This document shows, in pieces, positions 54,437-62,595 of a stretch of 64,000 nt of DNA; the first letter of the stretch is position 1, and each line of letters opens with the position of its first letter. Origin of the DNA: Rhodophyticola sp. CCM32. Its GTDB lineage: Bacteria > Pseudomonadota > Alphaproteobacteria > Rhodobacterales > Rhodobacteraceae. The position numbers and the translations under genes are program-made. The notes under the pieces are model-generated. The model was not told the DNA's origin. It saw only the letters and a list, made by a program, of their open reading frames with translations, and ran no database searches. The stretch covers positions 124,001-188,000 of the forward strand of contig NZ_CP038492.1 of NCBI RefSeq assembly GCF_004751985.1, read 5' to 3'.

Positions 54437-54478
54437 GTTTTCCTTGAGGAAAACATGTGGAATTCCCGAGAATTCCAC
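54437..54478. repeat. Tandem palindromes, copy E (inverted Y and X)
   Basis: At 54437-54454 is GTTTTCC-TTGA-GGAAAAC, the Y unit with half-sites exchanged; at 54459-54476 is GGAATTC-CCGA-GAATTCC with flanking GT/AC extending its stem. Spacer 4 bases. It lies between the converging MoxR-cluster gene and the small exported-protein gene, 12 bases after the former's stop. Confidence 0.9.
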
Positions 54479-54503
54479 CTGCCAATCTGATTGCCGGGTG
54501 CCG

Positions 54504-54857
54504 TTATTCGATCGTCAGCGCAAACCGGTCTTCTCCCCAGCCGGTCACATTGCAATGCGCACGGATGAAAACCTGTGTGACCCCATCGGGGATCACCAGA
54601 TCGCCAAGGGACCGGGTAAAGGGCTGTTCCTCCACATGGGGGTGGAACAGAGTGCGGCTGCCCAGAACCGTGCCGTCCTCCAACTCCACCTGCCAGCCAT
54701 CCGCGTAATGGTCCCACCCGGTATCAGGGTGGGACAGCGTGACCGATATCTGGCCGTTTGTGTATCTGGCCTCAAGGATCACCGGCGGATCGGCCCTGAC
54801 CGCCTCAGGCGGGAAGCTGAGCGTCAGCGCGACAGTCAGGATCAGCGGATATTTCAT
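54504..54857 (-). CDS. Small exported protein, unknown function
   Basis: A 117-residue protein. The first 24 residues (MKYPLILTVALTLSFPPEAVRA) look like a Sec signal peptide, and the mature part is a beta-rich domain (VILEARYTNGQISVTLSHPDTGWDHYADGWQVELEDGTVLGSRTLFHPHVEEQPFTRSLGDLVIP). I start at ATG 54855-54857 behind AAGGAG; an earlier frame start has no signal. I do not recognise the family with certainty. It converges on the MoxR cluster, so a link with it is not implied. Confidence 0.75.
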   Translation of the reverse strand: MKYPLILTVALTLSFPPEAVRADPPVILEARYTNGQISVTLSHPDTGWDHYADGWQVELEDGTVLGSRTLFHPHVEEQPFTRSLGDLVIPDGVTQVFIRAHCNVTGWGEDRFALTIE

Positions 54858-55113
54858 CGTTTTCTCCTTCGCGGTGCGGGGTGTGGTGGGCGCGTGGTCA
54901 GGTCTCACATAGCTGCGGAACAAAGCCGAGGCAATCCGAAGCCCGGCGCTGGGGGCGTCCCCGGGCGCGGTGACGATCAGGGTATTCGTCGGTGTCAGAC
55001 GCTATGGAGCGTCAGACGGTTTTGACCTTTATGTCATAAACTGAACCAAATTCATGAAAACAGCAAAGCTGCCCTTCGTGCAAAACGCGGCGAAGGCTAC
55101 CGAAGAGCCCACT

Positions 55114-55722
55114 TTACCAAATGCTGCGTTGCAAAATAGCAGACAGTTCGTCCGTTCCATCCCAGAGAACTGCCTCCCAACCCGCCGATTGAGCAGCTTC
55201 TACATTTGGCAGCGTGTCATCAACCAAAAGCATTTCGTGCGGCTGGCGCTCGATCTCGCGCTCAGCAAAGGAATAGAACTCGATTTGGGGCTTCCTGCTA
55301 CCCGCTTTGGCAGAGTAAACGATGCCATCAACTTCGTCACACAGGCCCATCGTCTGCATTAAGTAAGTTGCCCTCAAGTGCTCTTGATTTGTTGCTAGGT
55401 AAACAAGAACTCCACACTGCCGCGCCTTCCTTACATCTGAGAGAACTACTTCCATGATGCGAGAATCCATCTCAAACCAATAAGCTATGAGGTCTTCTGC
55501 CTCCAAAGACGGGGCGATACGGTTCAGCACTGCAGAAAGTGCAGGCAGCAGATCCTTTTTGCCTATGACGATATCGTTCCAGTCACGCTTGAAGAACTCA
55601 TCGACAAGAGCCTTGGACGAAACCCCCATGTCTTTGGTTAGATCAGTGTCCCAACGCAATCCATCGCGAGGGCGACCGTCTACAAGCACTCCATCGACAT
55701 CGAGCATCAGACATTTGGGCAT
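55114..55722 (-). CDS. HAD-superfamily hydrolase in an AT-richer island
   Basis: A 202-residue haloacid-dehalogenase-type phosphatase. Motif I is LDVDGVLVDG (Asp8, Asp10), motif II is VYLATNQEHL, motif III is GSRKPQ (Lys), and motif IV is LLVDDTLPNVEAAQSAGW. The insert of the cap follows motif I, as in subclass I. I start at MPKCLML (55720-55722) behind GGAAGGG. The region 55020-56050 has visibly lower GC and different codon use (AAA, TTG, TCT) from its neighbours, suggesting recent transfer. Substrate unknown; small phosphorylated metabolites are usual. Confidence 0.88.
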   Translation of the reverse strand: MPKCLMLDVDGVLVDGRPRDGLRWDTDLTKDMGVSSKALVDEFFKRDWNDIVIGKKDLLPALSAVLNRIAPSLEAEDLIAYWFEMDSRIMEVVLSDVRKARQCGVLVYLATNQEHLRATYLMQTMGLCDEVDGIVYSAKAGSRKPQIEFYSFAEREIERQPHEMLLVDDTLPNVEAAQSAGWEAVLWDGTDELSAILQRSIW

Positions 55723-56062
55723 CAGTGCACCCTTCCTTGAAACAATCAGGTCTAGCCCCTTATCGCCTTTCAATGATGCTGAGTGAAGCTCGTGGTGATT
55801 CAGGCAAGCGCAATTGATGAAAGGCCGCTTTGTCCCAACTGCCGACCTTAACAGAAACAACGCCGAAGGTCCGGTCTGGGTCAGAATTGTTTTACGTTTG
55901 GGCCAGTATTGCGTGACGCGGAACATTGATAGGATTCAGCAAATCCGTTGCATCGAGTCAAAGGTGCGCGACGTTCGACAGATGCCTGCCCGGAGGTATC
56001 CCTTGCCATTTGCGTAAATTGGTTATATTTATTTACCAATATGCGATGAAAGGCCTGATATC
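55723..56062. promoter_or_regulatory. Upstream region of HAD gene and glcD with AT-rich dyad
   Basis: No gene is supported in these 340 bases; the open frames are extensions of the HAD frame or its shadow. Just before glcD lie two overlapping dyads: ATTGGT-N11-ACCAAT (56018-56040) and GTAAAT-N11-ATTTAC (56014-56036), in a very AT-rich stretch. They sit 23 bases before the glcD ATG and are probably its promoter and operator. TTGGT/ACCAA half-sites recall FCD-type GntR operators, though spacing is longer than usual. Confidence 0.5.
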
Positions 56063-57502
56063 ATGGATATGCCGCTGCCAGACCCCGCCATTCTTGCCCG
56101 CAAGGCAGAGCTTGTTGCCCGGCTGTTATCGGTCCTGCCCAAGGATGCGGTGGTCCATGAAGAGACGGGGACGCGGGCCTATGAATGTGATGCGCTGACC
56201 GCCTATACCTGCCCGCCTATGGTCGCTGTTCTGCCCGCCTCGACCGGGGAGGTCGCGGCGGTTCTGAAAATATGCCACGAGATGGGGGTGCCGGTGGTGC
56301 CGCGCGGGTCGGGCACATCGCTGGCAGGTGGGGCGCTGCCCACGGCGGATTGCGTGATACTGGGTGTCGCACGGCTGAACCAGGTGCTGGACACTGATTA
56401 CGACAACCGGATCATCCGGGTTCAGTCAGGGCGCACCAATCTGAGTGTGACTGGCGCTGTGGAGGAAGACGGGTTTTTCTACGCGCCCGACCCGTCCAGC
56501 CAGCTGGCCTGCGCCATCGCGGGCAATATCGCGATGAATTCCGGGGGCGCGCATTGCCTGAAATACGGGGTCACAACGAATAATCTGCTGGGCGTGACCC
56601 TGGTCACGATGGACGGTCAGGTGATGGAGATCGGCGGCGCGCATCTGGATGCGGGCGGCTATGACCTGCTGGGGCTGATCTGCGGGTCCGAGGGGCAGTT
56701 GGGCGTGGTGACCGAGGCCACCCTGCGGATCCTGCCCAAGCCCGAGGGCGCGCGGCCGGTGCTGATCGGCTTTGACGATACCGAAGTGGCCGGCGCTTGT
56801 GTCGCGGATATCATCAAGGCCGGTGTTCTGCCGGTGGCGATCGAATTCATGGACCGGCTGTGTATCGAGACCACGGATAAGTTTGCCAATGCGGGCTATC
56901 CCGATTGCGAGGCGCTGTTGATTGTCGAAGTGGAAGGATCGGATGCGGAGATTGACGAACAGTTGGGGATGATCCTGCACATCGCACGAAAATATGATCC
57001 GGTGGAACTGCGCGAGTCCAAATCCGCCGAGGAAAGCGCGAAAATCTGGCTTGGCCGGAAATCTGCCTTTGGCGCTGTCGGGCAGATCAATGATTATATG
57101 TGTCTGGACGGCACGATCCCGGTGTCCAGCCTGCCCCATGTCCTGCGCCGGATCGGCGAGATGAGCGTGGAATACGGGCTTCAGGTCGGCAATGTGTTCC
57201 ATGCGGGTGATGGCAATATGCATCCGCTGATCCTGTTTGATGCCAACAAGCCCGGCGATCTGGAAACCTGCGAGGCCTTCGGGGCGGAGATATTGAAACT
57301 CTGTGTGGAGGTCGGCGGCTGTCTGACCGGGGAACATGGGGTGGGGATTGAAAAGCGCGATCTGATGGGGACGCAGTTCACAGCGGAGGATCTGGAACTG
57401 CAGATGCAGGTGAAGGATGTGTTTGACCCGGCCTGGCTTTTGAACCCGGCGAAGGTGTTTCCGCTGGAGGCGTCGCAGCCGCGCCGGGATATCGCCGCCT
57501 GA
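56063..57502 (+). CDS. glcD: Glycolate oxidase subunit GlcD (FAD-linked)
   Basis: A 479-residue FAD-binding oxidase subunit. The FAD-binding PCMH domain is in the N-terminal half (VPVVPRGSGTSLAGGALPTADCVILGVARLN, SSQLACAIAGNIAMNSGGAHCLKYGVTTNNLLGV), and the C-terminal cap includes GNVFHAGDGNMHPLILFD and CLTGEHGVGIEKRD. With GlcE and GlcF it oxidises glycolate to glyoxylate in the membrane-bound complex. The ATG follows AAAGG. It is the first gene of glcDEF; no glcC regulator or malate synthase gene is adjacent. Confidence 0.96.
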   Translation: MDMPLPDPAILARKAELVARLLSVLPKDAVVHEETGTRAYECDALTAYTCPPMVAVLPASTGEVAAVLKICHEMGVPVVPRGSGTSLAGGALPTADCVILGVARLNQVLDTDYDNRIIRVQSGRTNLSVTGAVEEDGFFYAPDPSSQLACAIAGNIAMNSGGAHCLKYGVTTNNLLGVTLVTMDGQVMEIGGAHLDAGGYDLLGLICGSEGQLGVVTEATLRILPKPEGARPVLIGFDDTEVAGACVADIIKAGVLPVAIEFMDRLCIETTDKFANAGYPDCEALLIVEVEGSDAEIDEQLGMILHIARKYDPVELRESKSAEESAKIWLGRKSAFGAVGQINDYMCLDGTIPVSSLPHVLRRIGEMSVEYGLQVGNVFHAGDGNMHPLILFDANKPGDLETCEAFGAEILKLCVEVGGCLTGEHGVGIEKRDLMGTQFTAEDLELQMQVKDVFDPAWLLNPAKVFPLEASQPRRDIAA

Positions 57503-57515
57503 CGGCGCCTATCCG

Positions 57516-57562
57516 CGGGGCTTTGCCCCGGGCCCCAGGATATTTACCAAGCAGAGAAGAAG
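57516..57562 (+). other. Hairpin plus TATTT...AGAGAAGAAGG between glcD and glcE
   Basis: A CGGGGC-TTT-GCCCCG hairpin (57516-57530) is followed by GGATATTTACCAAGCAGAGAAGAAGG. The AGAAGAAGG also serves as ribosome-binding site for the GTG start of glcE at 57573. The same combination is seen at 17163 and 34945. Here it sits inside an operon, so it may attenuate rather than end transcription. Confidence 0.6.
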
Positions 57563-57572
57563 GGCCACGCCT

Positions 57573-58724
57573 GTGCTGACGCCGACAAGTGAAAGGGAAC
57601 TGGCCGGGATGGTGGCGGCCGCTGGGGCGCCGTTGCAGGTGCAGGGCGGGGGCACGCGCCCGATCGGGCGCCCGGTGACGGGTGAGGTTCTGTCGCTGGC
57701 GGGGTTGCGCGGGATCACGCTTTATGAGCCCGGTGCGCTGACCATCGTGGTGCAGGCGGGCACGCCTTTGGCTGAGGTCGAGGCGGCGCTGGCCGCTGAA
57801 AACCAGCGCTTGCCGTTTGAGCCGATGGATCACAGGGCCTTGCTGGGGACTGAAGGCGTGCCCAGCATGGGCGGTGTGGTTGCGGCCAATGTGTCGGGGC
57901 CGCGCCGGATTCAGGCCGGGGCCTGCCGCGACAGTCTGATCGGTGTGCGCTTCGTGGATGGCAGCGGCCGGGTGATCAAGAATGGCGGGCGGGTGATGAA
58001 GAATGTGACCGGCTATGATCTGGTGAAGCTGATGGCGGGCAGTTACGGCACGCTTGGGGTGCTGACGGAATTGAGCTTCAAGGTGCTGCCGGGCGTGGCG
58101 GCAACCGCCTGTGTGTTGCTGAAAGGGCTGGATGACAAGACCGCAGTGGCGGCGATGGCAGCCGCGCTTGGCTCTCCCTATGAGGTATCGGGCGCGGCCC
58201 ATACGCCTGGCGGGCTGGACGGTGACCCGGTGACCATGATCCGGGTCGAGGGGTTCGCGGCCTCGGTCACCTATCGCGCGGCGCAGTTGCAGGCATTGCT
58301 GGCCCGGTTCGAAGCCAGTGCCGAGATCGAGACCGGACTGGCGGCTGAGACCGGCGGCTATGGCACTGATGCGGGCTGGAAATGGGTGCGCGACGTGGAC
58401 GGGTTTGCCGGACGGGACGGGGATGTCTGGCGGTTGTCGGTGAAACCGTCCGATGCGCCGGGGCTGGTGGCACGGATGGGCGCACGCGATGTGCTTTACG
58501 ATTGGGGTGGTGGGCTGATCTGGGCCCTAGTGGCGCCGGGCACTGATCTCAGGGCGGTGCTTGGCGCATTTTCGGGCCATGCAACCCTGATCCGCGCAGG
58601 TGAGGAAACCCGGGCGACCCTGCCCGTATTCCACCCGGAACCCGCGCCGGTGGCGGCGCTGTCGGCGGGGCTGCGCAAGGAGTTTGACCCCAGGGGCATA
58701 CTGAACCCGGGGCTTATGGGTTGA
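57573..58724 (+). CDS. glcE: Glycolate oxidase subunit GlcE
   Basis: A 383-residue FAD-binding subunit with a truncated PCMH fold: PLQVQGGGTRPIGRPVTGEVLSLAGLRGI, TLGGV-like PSMGGVVAANVSGPRRIQAGACRDSLIGVRFVDGSGRVIKNGGRVMKNVTGYDLVKLMAGSYGTLGVLTELSFKVLP. The C-terminus AALSAGLRKEFDPRGILNPG is typical of GlcE. GTG start at 57573, 70 bases after glcD. It is the second gene of the glycolate oxidase operon. Confidence 0.95.
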   Translation: MLTPTSERELAGMVAAAGAPLQVQGGGTRPIGRPVTGEVLSLAGLRGITLYEPGALTIVVQAGTPLAEVEAALAAENQRLPFEPMDHRALLGTEGVPSMGGVVAANVSGPRRIQAGACRDSLIGVRFVDGSGRVIKNGGRVMKNVTGYDLVKLMAGSYGTLGVLTELSFKVLPGVAATACVLLKGLDDKTAVAAMAAALGSPYEVSGAAHTPGGLDGDPVTMIRVEGFAASVTYRAAQLQALLARFEASAEIETGLAAETGGYGTDAGWKWVRDVDGFAGRDGDVWRLSVKPSDAPGLVARMGARDVLYDWGGGLIWALVAPGTDLRAVLGAFSGHATLIRAGEETRATLPVFHPEPAPVAALSAGLRKEFDPRGILNPGLMG

Positions 58725-58780
58725 GATGGATAAGCATGGCGCCGGTCGCCGGCATGCAACGCTGATCTGAAAGAGCGGGA

Positions 58781-60100
58781 ATGCAGACAAGTTTTACGCC
58801 AGAGCAATTGAAAGACCCGGCGACCGAACGGTCGAACGAGATTTTGCGATCCTGCGTGCATTGCGGGTTCTGCACGGCCACCTGCCCCACCTATCAGGTG
58901 CTGGGCGATGAGCTGGACAGCCCGAGGGGCCGGATTTATCTGATCAAGGATATGTTGGAGCAGGGGCGCCCGGCAGACAAGAAAACCGTCAAACATCTGG
59001 ATCGCTGCCTGGGCTGCCTGGCCTGTATGACAACCTGTCCCTCGGGCGTGCATTACATGCATCTGCTGGATCACGCGCGAAGCTATATCGAAGAGACCTA
59101 TAAACGCCCCTTTACCGATCGGGCCCTGCGCTGGATGCTGGCGCGCATTCTGCCCTATCCCGGCCGGTTCCGTCTGGCGCTGCTTGGCGCCAAAATCGGG
59201 CGGCCCTTTGCCTTTCTGATGCCTGATGCCCGGCTGAAGGCGATGCTGCAAATGGCGCCGAAAACCATCCCGCCGGTGTCGCGCAATGACGACCCGCAGG
59301 TTTTCCCCGCACAGGGAGAGCGGAAGATGCGGGTGGCATTGATGACCGGATGTGCACAGCAGGCGCTGAATACGGATATCAATGATGCTACGATCCGGCT
59401 GCTGACCCGGCTTGGGTGTGAGGTGGTGATTGCCGCCGGGCAGGGCTGCTGCGGGGCGCTGACCCATCACATGGGCAAGACCGCCGAAAGCCATCGGATG
59501 GCGGCGCGGAACATCCGGGTCTGGCATGGTGAAATGACCGGGGCGGGGCTGGATGCGGTGGTGATCAATACCTCGGGTTGCGGCACCACGGTCAAGGATT
59601 ACGGGCATATCTTCCGCAACGATCCTCTGGCGGCAGAAGCAAGCGCGGTTGCCGGGATTGCGATGGATGTGTCCGAGGTGCTGATGAAACTTGATCTGGC
59701 AGAGGGCGGCGCGGCGGATATGACGGTTGCCTATCATGCGGCCTGTTCCCTGCAACATGGCCAGCAGATCAAGAGCTTCCCGAAAGACCTGTTGAAACGG
59801 GCTGGGTTTAAGGTGGTGGAACCGGCTGACAGCCATCTGTGTTGCGGCTCGGCAGGCACGTATAACCTGATGCAGCCGGAGATTTCGCAGCAGTTGAAAG
59901 CCCGCAAGGTGCAGACGCTGGCGGCGAAAAACCCCGATGTCATCGCATCAGGCAATATCGGCTGCATGATGCAGATCGGTGGCGCGATGGAGATCCCGGT
60001 TGTGCATACGGTGGAGCTGCTCGACTGGGCGACCGGCGGGCCGAAACCGCCCGCGATGACGGTCGGGAGGGCAGAGATGAAGGTGCCGGTCCTGCGCTGA
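58781..60100 (+). CDS. glcF: Glycolate oxidase iron-sulfur subunit GlcF
   Basis: A 439-residue iron-sulfur protein. Two [4Fe-4S] motifs are visible: CVHCGFCTATCPTYQ (about 25-39) and CLGCLACMTTCPSG (about 76-89). Two CCG-type domains follow (QGCCGALTHHMG and SHLCCGSAGTYNLMQPE). It carries electrons from the GlcDE flavins to the quinone pool. It starts 56 bases after glcE and ends the operon. Confidence 0.96.
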   Translation: MQTSFTPEQLKDPATERSNEILRSCVHCGFCTATCPTYQVLGDELDSPRGRIYLIKDMLEQGRPADKKTVKHLDRCLGCLACMTTCPSGVHYMHLLDHARSYIEETYKRPFTDRALRWMLARILPYPGRFRLALLGAKIGRPFAFLMPDARLKAMLQMAPKTIPPVSRNDDPQVFPAQGERKMRVALMTGCAQQALNTDINDATIRLLTRLGCEVVIAAGQGCCGALTHHMGKTAESHRMAARNIRVWHGEMTGAGLDAVVINTSGCGTTVKDYGHIFRNDPLAAEASAVAGIAMDVSEVLMKLDLAEGGAADMTVAYHAACSLQHGQQIKSFPKDLLKRAGFKVVEPADSHLCCGSAGTYNLMQPEISQQLKARKVQTLAAKNPDVIASGNIGCMMQIGGAMEIPVVHTVELLDWATGGPKPPAMTVGRAEMKVPVLR

Positions 60101-60270
60101 TGCCCTGATGTAAGCCTGATGACATGGGGCGTCTGTGATGCAATCCTGATGTGGATCGGCCCTGTTGCATCCCGTTCGGATTATCCCCTGTCCAGGTCTT
60201 GGTGGAGCCTCAATTTCGCCCCACTGGCCTCGTAAATCGCGCCGGGTGAAATCTGTGTGGAGACCCGGTT

Positions 60271-61116
60271 ATGAAGGCTTTTTTGCGTCTGTTTGTGATT
60301 GGTCTGGTTCTGGCCCCGGTGCCGATGGCCCGGGCAGAAGGGCAGTTTTTGCCCAGTATCGAACCTGACACAGCCTTGCGTCCGCTTGACACCGCCGATG
60401 ATCTGCGCGGGTGGGAGGCCGTGGGCCGCCTTGACACCGGCACCGGGTTTTGCACCGCGACGCTGATCGCCCCTGATCTGGTGCTGACCGCCGCCCATTG
60501 CCTGTTCGATCAGGAGGCGACCCGTCGCCCCGACAGCGCATTGTCATTCAACGCGGGGCTCAGAAACGGCCGGGCCGTGGCGCAGCGCAGTGTCCGGCAG
60601 AGCATCCTGCACCCGGATTACACCTATGGTTCGCCGGAAGAACTGTCGCGGATTCGCAGCGATATGGCGCTGTTGCAATTGGACAGGGCGATCCCCGAAC
60701 AGACGATTCGGCCTTTGGCCACACGGGGCAGCGTTGAAACCGGGGATCATGTTCAGGTTGTCTCCTACGGGGCGGAGCGTGAGGAGTTTGCCTCGCTTGA
60801 GGATGATTGTGAGGTTCTGGCCGATGATCCGGGGGTTCTGGTCCTGTCATGCTCGGTTGTGCAGGGGTCTTCCGGGTCCCCGGTGATGGTGGACCGGGAC
60901 GGGCAGATGAATGTGGTGTCTGTTGTGTCCGCCACAGCTGATTGGCGCGATGATCCGGTGGCTTTGTCGGCAGAGTTGCAGGGGCAGCTTGTGGTGCTTC
61001 TGGACCTGCTTGATCGTTCAAACGCGCAATTCGTCCGGTCCCTGCCGCAGGTGCGCAGCCTGTCAGGTGCCAATGATGGCCGGGAAAGCTCGGGCGCGCG
61101 ATTTGTGCGGCCCTGA
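60271..61116 (+). CDS. Trypsin-like serine protease, exported
   Basis: A 281-residue S1-family protease. The first 22 residues (MKAFLRLFVIGLVLAPVPMARA) are a Sec signal peptide. The catalytic triad is visible: His in LTAAHCLF (about 77), Asp in RSDMALLQLD (about 132), Ser in SCSVVQGSSGSPVM (about 204). FCTATLIAPDLVLTAAHC contains the usual Cys pair. The last 45 residues are a polar tail beyond the protease fold. It is a single gene between glcF and hsp20. Its targets are unknown; a periplasmic or secreted role is expected. Confidence 0.92.
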   Translation: MKAFLRLFVIGLVLAPVPMARAEGQFLPSIEPDTALRPLDTADDLRGWEAVGRLDTGTGFCTATLIAPDLVLTAAHCLFDQEATRRPDSALSFNAGLRNGRAVAQRSVRQSILHPDYTYGSPEELSRIRSDMALLQLDRAIPEQTIRPLATRGSVETGDHVQVVSYGAEREEFASLEDDCEVLADDPGVLVLSCSVVQGSSGSPVMVDRDGQMNVVSVVSATADWRDDPVALSAELQGQLVVLLDLLDRSNAQFVRSLPQVRSLSGANDGRESSGARFVRP

Positions 61117-61202
61117 CCTGACCGCCGCCTCTTGAAACCGGAAATCCGGCGTCACACATATTGGGTGTCGCGGTGCCCGAACGGGGCTGCGGCGTAACCC
61201 CT

Positions 61203-61261
61203 GGCGGGTCCGGTGATGGACCGCCTGATCAAAATGAGTTGTCGCTCAAACGGAGGATAAC
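61203..61261 (+). ncRNA. ROSE-like RNA thermometer in the hsp20 leader
   Basis: The bases just before the hsp20 start can form an 8-bp hairpin: GUUGUCGCU (61238-61246) pairs with AGGAUAAC (61254-61261) with one bulged G and a 7-base loop, hiding the GGAGGA ribosome-binding site. A UYGCU segment with a bulged G facing AGGA is the hallmark of ROSE thermometers, which control small heat-shock genes in alphaproteobacteria. A second stem upstream pairs 61203-61211 with 61218-61225. No heat-shock promoter was identified. Confidence 0.75.
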
Positions 61262-61264
61262 GTG

Positions 61265-61729
61265 ATGCGCACTTATGATTTGTCGCCCCTGTACCGGGCT
61301 ACCGTCGGCTTTGACCGGATGACTGATTTGCTGGACCGCGTGATGACGCAGGATGTGGGCACCAGCACATACCCCCCTTACAATATCGAAAAGACCGGCG
61401 AGGATGCCTATCGCATTTCCGTCGCGGTTGCGGGCTTCATTGAGGCAGAACTGACCGTTGAGCAGCGCGAAGCAGAGCTGATCGTTGCCGCGCGGAAGGC
61501 CAAGGATGACACCTCGCATACCTATCTGCATCGTGGCATCGCCACGCGGGCGTTCGAGAAACGGTTTCAACTGGCCGATCATGTGCGGGTGACCGGTGCG
61601 TCCCATGAACACGGGATGCTGCATATCGAATTGATGCGCGAAGTGCCCGAGGCGCTGAAACCGCGCCAGATTGCGATCACCAGCGCAGGTCCCAGGGCGC
61701 TTGACGCAGAGGCTGTCAACGCCGCCTGA
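61265..61729 (+). CDS. Small heat-shock protein (Hsp20/IbpA family)
   Basis: A 154-residue alpha-crystallin-domain chaperone. FDRMTDLLDRVM at the N-terminus and the core YPPYNIEKTGEDAYRISVAVAGFIEAELTVEQREAELIVAARK...YLHRGIATRAFEKRFQLADHVRVTGASHEHGMLHIELMREVPE match IbpA-type proteins. It holds unfolding proteins under heat. ATG 61265 is 8 bases after GGAGG and is preferred over GTG 61262. Translation is probably opened by heat through the ROSE-like hairpin just upstream. Confidence 0.95.
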   Translation: MRTYDLSPLYRATVGFDRMTDLLDRVMTQDVGTSTYPPYNIEKTGEDAYRISVAVAGFIEAELTVEQREAELIVAARKAKDDTSHTYLHRGIATRAFEKRFQLADHVRVTGASHEHGMLHIELMREVPEALKPRQIAITSAGPRALDAEAVNAA

Positions 61730-61823
61730 TACGGCTTTTTTCGGAATGACATTGGCGCAGTCCCCCAAGGGGCTGCGTTTTTCTGCTCCAGCGTCAGGCT
61801 GGACTGACCGCAAGCCCGGGTGC

Positions 61824-61867
61824 CGGAATTCTGCAGAATTCCGTGTGGAAACTCGAGTTTTCCACAC
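61824..61867. repeat. Tandem palindromes, copy F (units X and Y)
   Basis: Unit X 61825-61842 (GGAATTC-TGCA-GAATTCC) and unit Y 61847-61863 (GGAAAC-TCGA-GTTTTCC, one A short), with GTGT and ACAC flanks as in copy A. Spacer 4 bases. It lies 95 bases after hsp20, directly before the IS5 relic. Copy A carries the same two units in the other order. Confidence 0.88.
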
Positions 61868-61943
61868 GCAGCTAGGGCCCGTGGACAATAAGGATTTCCA
61901 TTTGCGTTGATTTCTGATTCAGAGTCCCAAACGGGAGGTCTGA

Positions 61944-62523
61944 ATGGACGAGTAGCGGTTTGTGGTGTCGGATGTGTTGTGGCGGCGGCTTGAACCGCAT
62001 TTGCGGGGTAAGGCCAGCGATTGCGGGGTGACGGCGAAAGACAACAGGCTGTTCCTTGAGGCTGTGTTCTGGCGCGTTCGTACCGGGTCTCCGTGGCGCG
62101 ATCTGCCGCCAGCCTTCGGCAACTGGAACAGTCAGTTCCGGCGGTTTCGCCGCTGGGCTAAGACGGGCGTTTTCGAGAGTCTTTTCAACGTGCTGAGTGA
62201 TGATCGCGACCTCGAATACGCGCTCATCGATGGCACGATTGTTCAGGTTCACCAAAAGCCGACCGGCGCAAAAGGGGGACTCAAGCTCAGGCCATTGGGC
62301 GCTCGCGCGGCGGGTTGACGACCAAGATCGTGGCGCTGGTGGACGCGCTTGGAAACTTGATCCGGTTTCTGCTGCTGCCGGGGCAGGCGCACGATATGAA
62401 GGGCGTTGCCCCGCTGATCCGCGATGTCTCTTTTGACGCGCTGCTGGCGGACAAAGCGTTCGACGCCGACTGGCTGCTCAAAGACCTTGATACGCGTGGC
62501 GCGACTGCTGTGATCCCGCCGTA
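61944..62523 (+). mobile_element. IS5-family transposase relic (IS427-like)
   Basis: The start ATG at 61944 is followed by MDE and a stop (TAG 61953-61955), then RFVVSDVLWRRLEPHLRGKASDCGVTAKDNRLFLEAVFWRVRTGSPWRDLPPAFGNW, the DUF4096/IS5 N-terminal domain. The reading frame shifts at AAAAGGGGG (62268-62277 region) to TQAQAIGRSRGGLTTKIVALVDALGNL, and continues through DALLADKAFDADWLL to VIPP at 62521, where the last third of the protein, with the final Glu, is missing. The shift may be the programmed one of this IS group, but the nonsense codon and truncation make it inactive. The right neighbour is an IS30 fragment. Confidence 0.88.
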
Positions 62524-62595
62524 GGCCATGGGCCCCGACTTTCGACGGGATACAGGCGCGAGCGATGAAAACGCTCTCCTGAATTACGGTTACAC

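Noticed and set aside
55814..56017. Plus-strand 67-codon frame and N-terminal extension of the HAD frame upstream of 55722
   Set aside because: Neither has similarity nor a suitable ribosome-binding site; MPKCLML at 55722 fits the family start.
58496..59836. 446-codon minus-strand frame opposite glcE and glcF
   Set aside because: Crosses two well-defined genes and has no family features.
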